A stretch of 64,000 nt of DNA from positions 372,001-436,000 of the forward strand of contig JAPDRO010000003.1 in assembly GCA_030247885.1 (NCBI GenBank), given 5' to 3'. This document shows positions 56,065-64,000 of the stretch, in pieces. The stretch is from Taxawa tesnikishii (nom. ined.) (lineage: Eukaryota; Ascomycota; Dothideomycetes; Dothideales). The notes under the pieces were generated by a model, which saw nothing but the letters and a program-made list of their open reading frames with translations, did no database searches and had not been told where the DNA came from. Position 1 is the stretch's first letter. Each line of letters opens with the position of its first letter. A program made the translations under genes and the position numbers.

Positions 56065-57965
56065 TTACGGCATCAGACGCGTCCCAAAAACATCTCCCTC
56101 ACACTCAACCATCCCAGTCTCCAGCCCGTTATCCGTCAGACCAAATGCCTGCAGCGCTTTTAGATACTACGATAACTCTTCCTGGCCTGCTACAGCAGCC
56201 ACTTCGCCGGGCGTGCATCTTCTGTGGTAGAGAGATTCTGCCACGTCCGATCCGCATGGCCTGCTTCGGGAGTTTTGATCAGCACCAATACTGAGAAGAT
56301 GCCGGACAGTCTGATCATCTCCTTTGGAGGCAGCGATATGCAGAAGGGTCCATCCGCGCTTGTCAGTCATTGATTTGACCTCCTCACCTTATAGGGGCAA
56401 CAATGCGGTAAAGTTGGCGAAGTTTCCGAAGTAGACGGCATGATGCATGGCATTCCATCCCCAAGAGCGGTCGTTAGTTCGCGGGTCGGCCCCATGTTTG
56501 ACCAGCTCAAGAACCTCTTCTGGAGTTGCAAATGCTGCAGCTCGATGCAGGACTGACCAACCAGCAGTATCGAGTGCCTCAAAGTCTTGAGCGGAATTCT
56601 CTAGAATCCATCTTAAACAGTCAAGCCTAACGGGCTGTTGTGCCTTCATCTTTGGCCAGCAAAAGAATGGCAGATTCCAGCCAAATGCATTCACATGATC
56701 CAGGCAAGCTTTGCGACCAAGCAAGAACCATGCGATGTCTAGCTGATCCACCCAAATCGCCCACTGGAGAGCACTTCTGTGACGACATTAGCGTGGAACT
56801 GTCCACCAAGAAGAAGAGGAAGAAGAAGAAGAAACTGCATACGTCTGACGGTTGCCAAACGCCCAGTTCACGTCCACTCCGTTGTCGAGGATAAACCGAA
56901 CTAGTTCCAGGCTGCCGCTTTTGATAGCCAACTAAGGTTCATCAGATGTTACCACATACCACTTCGGTTGACAGGGATTCTGAAGAATACTTACGGCTAA
57001 CGGGGTTAAATTCTTCGCTGTGGCATAACGCAAATCACCCTGGCCTTTTGCCAGTAGATCCTATACGGTGAGCAGGTCCCCCTTTTCGCGCGCCTTTATA
57101 AAAAGTGAGTTTTCGGGAACAAGCTTTGCCAAAGCAAAGGATGAACACCCCAGCCCAACGGAAATGTATATGGAGAAAGTTGTGCCCTAAGCTCATACGA
57201 GGCTGCGAGCCAAGGCAAAGGGATATTGCACCGGACAGAAAGTGCGTAGTAATTGTACGTTTTTCCAAAAACGTGCACCATGCTTCCGCTGATGCCTAGC
57301 GTGTTGAACAAAGCACCTAGTACATGGTACTGCGAATTGAGGCGTTCTCGCTTGAGGGTAGTCATCCGAGTGGTTTGATCTCTTCCGCACCCCAAGTTCG
57401 GCATGCTATCGGTCTTATCTTTTGCAACGGTTTCCATCATCTTTTTAATTTCCATAAGCTCCGCAATGATCGCAGTGTTTCCACGGCTGTATGCACGCTT
57501 AGCTTCGTATGAAGTTTCGTTGAACAAGCATGGAGGAGGAACTGACAAACATATCAACTGTACAAGTGTATTCAAGCTGTCCTCTGTGGTTCTCAAGCGT
57601 GCTGCTAGCTTGTCCGCCTGGGCACGATCAAGCACAGCCCATCGCAGACGGGAGCGAACATTGTTCTTCCTGGACAACTGATGGTACGCTTTCTCGATAT
57701 CGGTGAGGACTGAGGTAGTAGACTTGAGAGCGGACGGTAGCAACTGATGCGCTTCTGCCGCAAGGAAAACTGGATAACCAGATGACGAGAGCCGTTGAAT
57801 GTGTTCCAATTCTGCTTGTATTAACAAGAGTTTGTTCGAAACGACAGCGAGTTCGGCCGGGGCGTCTTGGAACGATGAGTAGAGGTTTCTGGCTATCCGC
57901 GCAGCCCCTGCACCTGCGTGACCCAGCGCTAGAACGCTCGCCGCAATGCTAAGAGGATCCGCCAC
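56065..57965 (-). pseudogene. STAND N-terminal / ankyrin-repeat gene with three in-frame stops
   Basis: Exons 57965-56995, 56931-56843 and 56776-56065 would encode 590 residues. MADPLSIAASVLALGHAGAGAARIARNLY is the standard opening of fungal STAND-associated N-terminal domains (helical, about 1-150). Ankyrin repeats follow from about residue 290: GDLLTV-DLLAKGQGDLRYATAKNLTPLALAIKSGSLELVRFILDNGVDVN, SALQWAIWVDQLDIAWFLL, GWSVLHRAAAFATPEEVLELVKHGADPR, GWTLLHIAASKGDDQTVRHLLSIGADQN. Three in-frame stops (57063, 56391 and 56169, reading down) each replace a codon one C-to-T step from glutamine. One homopolymer slip (57148-57151) is of the common kind seen elsewhere. Splice sites and phases are otherwise intact, so the decay looks recent. 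Alternatively, a shorter N-terminal protein is made. No NACHT domain is present. Confidence 0.7.
56808..56834. repeat. GAA-rich repeat in intron
   Basis: A nearly pure AAG/GAA run (plus strand) inside the second intron of the STAND/ankyrin gene; on the coding strand it is a polypyrimidine tract. Confidence 0.85.
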
Positions 57966-59665
57966 GGCTTGAGCGGTTCGACTCGCTGCTGTATCTTGAT
58001 CGTAATATGCGTCGCAGAGGAGGCTGCGCAGTCATCTGCCCTTCTCCATATACTCTTGCGCCGTGTACCGCCGTGTGACTTTGCTCAGCCTCACAGAGAT
58101 GAGCCAATGATTCCCTCCACGTGGTCTACAAGGCTGCGTGCGCCTCACAGTTAGAAGCTGTAGAGAGTACAAAAGATCGCATTCCGCGTTCCGTAAAACA
58201 AAGGCTTCAAAGCAAGAAATTCGCGATGCACTGGCATATCGAGGCCTTCTAAGACGCAGTGATAATGTAAGCATTTTTATCCTCCCACATTGCGCGGTCG
58301 CTTACCTGAACCTGTGCAAGACAAAAATCACCTGGACCGAATGGAAAAGATAGTGGAGAGCAGCCTCATGACCCAGGACCAAGATAGTAGTGGCTTCGTC
58401 GAGGTCAAGTACGTACACTCATCGGATTGGCTTCTTTGAGCAAGTGACGGAGAGCTCAGAACTTCGCAGGATCGATGGAATATGAAGCAGATGAGTCAAG
58501 GCGCTTTTTCACGAGCAGGAAGCGGTCCGCGTCGTACAGCAGCAGGATGCTGATGGTTTCGGAGCGCTATTCCATTCCAGGGTATGATAAATGTTCGATT
58601 TGGCGCACGTGTTGTGGAAGGTGTCGTACACGTAACGCACAGCCATGCGTGATAAGCACAGAGAGACTGTGTGGCTTTTCTCAGCCTCCGGATAGTTAAC
58701 CAATGATACGCCTACACGTGTTGAAAGGCTACGCAAGCCCCAGACATCAAGGACCAGGAAGTGCCACATATAAAACATGAGATGCTGAACTTCGACGATG
58801 GCCTTCCGCTCAGCAGAGCTCCTTTGCTAAAAGCGAAACACGTCTGTCGTTGAATATCATATGATAGTCTTTGAGTCCCTAGGGCTCGAGAAAAACAGGG
58901 CACAAGAAGCCTGCGAGAAGTCCAGGCAGACCGTGGTTACATGGCAAGCCACCTATGTCGACGAGAGGACTACTCAGCTAATTGTGTCCATGCAGAGGGC
59001 CACGGGGACATGACATTGAATCTTGTGATCCTTGTGATCCCGGGTACTAGTCAACATGCAGCCTTCTACAGTGATCCGGCAAGCAATGGTACTGGAGTAA
59101 GTCCGTTTTCCCAGACGTTCGACCATACCGCGGCTGAGCATGTGCAAGCAGAGGGCCGAAGGGGCATAACGTAAAGGATCCCAGCCCTCGCGATCCCGAG
59201 AACGGATGATGAGTCGTACCAAGGTCAGATACGTACGACTCCCCGTCCTTGACGGAGCACGCCGTAGCAACCGGCTCGAGACAACACGCGACTCTTTGGG
59301 TGTGAGCAGGCGGGTCTCGTTGTTGCGCAGTTGCCGGTAGCCGTGCATACAGCAAAAGTCCACGAAGCTCCTACGAGCGGAAAGCGGTTTCTTTGCATGT
59401 TGAAGAAACGGCCATGATTTCAGGAACGGTGTTGCCTCTGGGAAACATGGCGTATCTCGGATGGAACAATGTCACAATGTGCATAACAACGACGGTAGAC
59501 CTGGGACAGTGGAATCTCGAGTGGGTGTTGTTGTTGTTGCTTGGCACGAAACGTCAACCCGAAGCTTTCGTAGACGAATGAACTGGACATGTCTATTCTT
59601 CCACAAGCACAAGTTTTGCCATTCACCCGGGCTTGGAGAGATCTCCGTATGAAGAACAGACAGCG
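57966..59665. other. Gene-poor intergenic region
   Basis: 1.7 kb between the divergent starts of the ankyrin gene and QTRT2. ORFs are under about 130 codons and carry no motif. A CTTGTGATC direct repeat occurs at 59022-59039. Nothing else recognised. Confidence 0.45.
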
Positions 59666-61238
59666 ATGACGACCACGCAGAGCGAGGAGCTCGCGCAGTT
59701 GCCTGAGGAAATCATGTTCAGCATAACGAAAGCATCCAGCGGATACAGAGCCAGAGTGGGAACGCTCAAAGCGCTAGACAAACCAGCAATTGAGACGCCT
59801 CATTTCCTGGCTGTCACCTCGCGTGGTGTGGTGCCGCACTTGTCTCAAGACACGTTCGCAAGACAAACAGACATCAGCGGAGTCTATACTGCTCTGGAAG
59901 ACTGTAGGTTCTGTCATACGCTACATCACTGCTCTATCTGGCTGACACGCGCTCACACAAGACTGCCAGACGTAGAGAAAGCACCACAGTCAATCCCACC
60001 GCTTTACACGTTCAAGCCCTCAGATGGCTCCTCTCCTCTACGACGCTTCATTGCCCTCCCAAATGACAATCTGCTCGTTCTTGGAGCGCGGAGGACACCA
60101 CCAGTTGCTCCTCCGGTCGGAAAGGCCGCCTCGACGATGCCGTTACTGAACACCTCGCTGGTTATCATGACCTCGTTCGGATTTCGGCGCATCAGCACGA
60201 AAGACTATCGCGACGAGACACTGATGCTGCAGCCGGATATCGTGGTTGGACTTGGAGACATACCCTATGGAGCGGACAAGGTGAGCCGGAAAAAGATCGA
60301 CAAGATCACGGATCGGACCTCGCGGTGGATGCAGGAGCACGTGGCTGCGAGAAGAGACGCGAGGAAAGCAGGACAGGCGTACCCGGCGCTGTTTGCACCG
60401 TTGCTTCCGCTACCGATCGAGGCCCAGAAATGGTACACAGATCAGCTGGTCGAGGAGATGCGGGATGGGATCCAAGGAATCGCGGTTTACGATACTTGCG
60501 CGCTCGAGCATCTACCTGTTGAACTGGACCCGCTGCCCAGGCTATCCTTCACAGAGCCTAAGAACCCGCACATCGTGCTGCGAGAGGTCGAACACGGCGT
60601 CGATGTTCTCACACTCCCCTTTATCGGCGCTGCCACAGATGCAGGAATAGCACTCGACTTCTCCTTCCCACCCCCATCCTCAAGCGCCCCAGCTGAGGGT
60701 CTACACCCTCTCGGCATCGATATGTGGTCGCCCGCACACTCCACCGACCTCTCGCCTCTTCGTAAGGAATGCGCCTGCTACGCCTGCACGAATCACCATC
60801 GCGCATATCTCCAGCATCTCCTTCACGCCAAAGAAATGCTCGGATGGGTGCTGCTGCAGATCCACAACCACCACGTCATCTCTACATTCTTCGCCGGCAT
60901 CCGCGCTAGCGTTTCGAACGACACCTTTTCTTCAGACGTAGAGGCCTTCTCCGCTTACTACGAGCCCGAACTACCGGCCAAGACGGGTCAAGGACCACGG
61001 TCAGTCAGATCAAGCCAACTGGCTGTACGAAGATGTGGGCAGTGGAAGAGCTAACATATGGTGTAGTGTGCGTGGATATCAGTTCAAGTCAGAGGGGCCG
61101 AGCGAGCCGAGGAAGAACCCGGCGGCGTACAAGGCCCTGAACGATGCGACGGAGAGGCTGGCTGAGGCTGTGGTGCCGAGTCCCAACGCAGATGCAGAAG
61201 ACCTCGAGGCGCACGGGTTCGCAGAAAAGGCCAGTTAG
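59666..61238 (+). CDS. QTRT2: Queuine tRNA-ribosyltransferase accessory subunit 2
   Basis: Exons 59666-59903, 59970-60999 and 61067-61238; 479 residues. It belongs to the TGT fold family: IETPHFLAVTSRGVVPHL near the start, NTSLVIMTSFGFRRIS, LQPDIVVGLGDIPYGADKVSRKKIDKITDRTSRWM, and the zinc site ECACYACTNHHRAYLQHLLHAKEMLGWVLLQIHNHH (CxCxxC...H). Lack of the catalytic aspartate context of the QTRT1 subunit and the overall order point to QTRT2. With QTRT1 it exchanges guanine-34 for queuine in tRNAs with GUN anticodons, at the outer mitochondrial surface or cytosol. The first intron (59904-59969) is 66 nt, in frame and stop-free; the second has a GTCAGT donor. Start: the ATG at 59666, since the longer frame has no earlier ATG. 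Confidence 0.92.
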
Positions 61239-61357
61239 GAGATCAGGCAGGCTTTGGCGGTGTTTCAGGAATATCTTTGCATTGACTGTCCGAACGTTGA
61301 AGTGCGGGACTGAAACGAAATAATGAATACCCCATCGCGCCTCAAATCGTGCGCTAT

Positions 61358-61858
61358 CTACCCTCTCAGGAACCCATCTGCATCATACAAGCTCATCGGC
61401 GTCCCCTGTATCGACGGCGTACCCACCGAGCTCCCATTTGGGCCTTGCACTCGCAGCTTCGGCGTCGGCGTCACCAGGAACCTTCGCTCCCTCCTCTCTC
61501 GTCCCTCCCGCTGCGGCGAGCTAGCCCAACCCTTGCCTTTCGTACACTCAATCTGAGCGTCTCTCGTCCAGTACTTCTCCCCTTCCTCCCACACGCTCGA
61601 CACGCTCTCCTCCCTCGCTAACCCGGCCCCCTTAGGAGGAGGCGACTTGGGGTCGGGATCCCGGTTCTCCGCGCCGATACTGCCGTCCGAACCCTTCCTC
61701 TGCGTGCCCGACCACGGCGTACCCGTGTGCTCCACTCCCTCTCGCCCCCGTCGTCGGCCGCAACGACCCATCCCCACCCCGGGACCCTACTGAAGCGCCG
61801 TCGCTCGCCCTCCAACTCCCAACCCGGCACGGTGTCCCGCGCGCCGCCCGCTCCTCCG

Positions 61859-61893
<35 letters not shown>

Positions 61894-64000
61894 CTCGTCG
61901 TCCCGGACATCCCCCAGCAAGTCCGCCAAGGGCAAGAGCGGGCTCGCTTCCCGCCCCAGCTTCAGGTACCGGCGTCCGCCGTCGTCGGCCGCGCCGCTTG
62001 CGCACGAGATCTCCGAGTTCATGCGGCGGAGCGCCATTACGTTTTTCCGGAGGTCGCGGGCGGGAGCTTGGCGGGGGCCGCGGAGGGGTGGGCGCGGAGC
62101 GATGGGAGGGTGAGGCCGAGTGTGGTTGGTGCCGGAGGAGCCGGGTGCAGAGGCTGCGGCGGATTGAGGGTTGTTGGGGAGGGTTCTGGTGGAGGGGGTG
62201 GAGAGGACGCGATGGAGGATGGGAGCGAGGATTTGCGGGGTGGGAGGGGTTGGTGGTCGAGGGTCAGTGGAGATACCGGAGAGGACGTGCGCTGTTGAGA
62301 ATACTGGAGTGGTGAGATAGGCGTGGGTGCCACTGGGGGTGAGGGACTGATGAGGATTGTGTCCGGCGGTGAGGAATGCGAGTCTTGCTGCGGGCTCGTC
62401 CTAGGCGAGCAAGGTTTTGAGATAGGCGGCAACTTGGAGGCTTCTTGCGTCGTCCGTAATTTAGTTTCCATTTTGGGAAAACTGGAGGACAAGGTTCCGC
62501 CGACGGGGTCAAAGCAGTTGAAGCCCATGGTATCCATGGCGAAGGGAAAGGTAGGAGAAACACTGCCGGCTTCTGGAGATGGATAACTGGTTGGTGGACT
62601 GGTGGGATCGTACTCTGTGCTGGCTTCTCTGACCTGTAAAGGTAGGATCGGCCGTTCTGGGTCGTACTCCAGATCAGGTTGTGGATGAAGTGGACTTTCG
62701 GGATCATACTGTATATCTGGGCTGTGAGGAAGTTCCAGTGCGAATGAAGGTGAGTTTCGAGCACTGTCGAGTTCAGCAGAGGGTCGCGTAAGCGACAAGA
62801 TGGGGTTTGACGATTCCCGCGTTAGCTGTTGAGCGTGACCAGGGCTGGGAAAGCTTGGTATGCTGAGCAGGGAAGACTCGCGAGACAGCATCGGCTTGGG
62901 CAAAGACCCCGGAGATGATGAAAGTCGATAACCGGATGGATGCAGATTCGTTCTATGCTCTTGACAAAAGTTGCGGAGCGATAGTGTCGGGGAGCTTGGT
63001 GTCAACGACGCACGTAGTTTCGTCGGCCGCAACTGAAGATCCGGATTGAACGAAGAAGTGCTGGGAGGTCGTACCAATGTCTGTGAAGATGCCAAGTCCG
63101 GTCCGGATTGCCTCTCTCCATTGCTGCTTTCCGGAGATTCCTCGATAATCTCGTCCATCAAAGAAGGACTGGTCGGTCGACTGTATGGACCTAGAATTGT
63201 AGGTGCGAGAGTGGATATACGGACACAGTTCTGCCGCCTGTGCCCTTTACGCGCGCCAGGACTTCCTTTCATCGCTGATGGCTTGGGGTGTAATGACGGT
63301 GCGTCCCATTGGAAAGGGTTACCATTACTACTGCGCGCCGAGGACGTCTGTGTGGAACGAGACGCTTGTCGTGTGGGGGTAGTTGGGTTCGCGGACACAG
63401 ATCGTAGCACCCTCCTGCGTTCTGCTGGAGAGCCGTACGGGGACACACGAGACGTGGTGCGCCGTCGGGGTGTATTCAACAGCTGAACACTGGCAATACT
63501 GCGCAGTGATCCACTTGAAGACACTCGGCTGATGCTCACCCTGTCTGCGGTCTTGATCTGAGGTACAGACAAACGATTCCCGGGCTCTACAAGGGAGGAG
63601 GCCACGCTCGAAAATGACAAGTGGCTGTCGTTGGATGATGCTAAACTGAACCGCGCGTTGTTGCTGCGGACAGAAGGTCGAGCAACGATTGGAGAAGCTT
63701 GGCCTGTGATGGGGCCTTCCTTGAGAGCATCATGCCTGACGGCTGAGAACGTCGTTTGAGGTGGGGTCGCTTCCTCCAAGACCGGGACGCCATGTGCAAA
63801 CGACACTTGGAAGGCGACCGCGCGGTGTTTGTTGTCGGCTTTGCGTTTAGCGGCAGATAAGCCTTTGGCCTTTGTTTCGGCTATTGCAGCGGCCATGCTG
63901 GCGGGATCCTTACGCATCGCCTCCAGAATCTGACACCTCATGACCGCGTTCTTTGGCAAAGGAGGCAATGGACCACTCGGAGCCGGGCCTGCTGCTTGTG
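61358..64000 (-). CDS. Low-complexity conserved fungal hypothetical, 5' end outside window
   Basis: Not assigned to a family. The frame enters at the right edge and runs to the stop at 61358, with two one-base slips (plus-strand G3 62058-62060 and C5 61745-61749) that must be bridged to reach the end. It is Ser/Pro-rich throughout with PSTSSFNPDL, SLRNFCQEHR and repeated YDPESP/YDPERP/YDPTSP motifs near 62600-62720. RKNVMALRRMNSEISCASGA and a C-terminal SVGTPSIQGTPMSLYDADGFLR look like short conserved islands. A Glu-His dipeptide tract is encoded by a hexamer repeat. No membrane segment. It may be a phosphorylated scaffold or cell-polarity protein, but that is a guess. It converges with QTRT2, 119 bases apart. 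Confidence 0.7.
61861..61896. repeat. In-frame hexamer repeat encoding Glu-His
   Basis: GTGTTC repeated five times perfectly, then GTGCTC. On the minus strand it encodes alternating Glu and His (an EHEHEH tract) in the hypothetical protein. Confidence 0.92.

Noticed and set aside
1-64000. CRISPR arrays, rRNA genes, bacterial operons
   Set aside because: None seen; the introns and gene families are eukaryotic and fungal.

Overview
The window is nuclear DNA of a filamentous ascomycete, most likely a dothideomycete. Genes carry short introns of about 50-65 nt, all GT..AG (about 48 modelled). The products are typical Pezizomycotina proteins: KDM5-type JARID1, Slx1, Ctk1, Spc3, an EHN-type epoxide hydrolase, a fungal ubiquitin-like-domain protein and a STAND/ankyrin protein. 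No virus-like element, transposase, CRISPR array or intact rRNA/tRNA gene was recognised. The species cannot be named from the sequence.

Layout from left to right. A partial FAD monooxygenase and a glutathione S-transferase are divergent (1-2278). XRN1 (2476-6910, minus) is followed by a possible tiny gene, HAT2, SPC3 and the CTK1 kinase (to 15563). GTP cyclohydrolase I (17513-18553) sits alone between two gene-poor stretches. A block of regulator, iron-type alcohol dehydrogenase, epoxide hydrolase and MFS transporter (20577-30456) looks like a small catabolic or detoxification neighbourhood. Next come a ubiquitin-like-domain/zinc-ribbon/polyQ protein, a mitochondrial FAM210-like protein, a proline-rich hypothetical, glucosidase II alpha (divergent from nucleoside diphosphate kinase), and a divergent acyl-CoA dehydrogenase / thiolase-like pair whose products both end in peroxisomal PTS1-type signals. 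The right end holds KDM5 (divergent from SLX1), thymidylate kinase, a STAND/ankyrin gene with three in-frame stops, QTRT2, and a partial low-complexity hypothetical running off the edge.

A technical feature dominates the reading. At about 25 places in 12 otherwise well-conserved genes the frame slips by exactly one base, always at a short homopolymer (mostly C or G, two A runs), and always as if one base were missing. With one base restored per site, every exon phase in these genes closes. I read these as sequence or assembly deletions, not gene decay. The three stops in the STAND/ankyrin gene are different: each is one C-to-T change from a glutamine codon in CpA context, as repeat-induced point mutation would leave.

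Exon coordinates come from splice consensus, phase arithmetic and recalled family sequences; nothing was aligned by computer.
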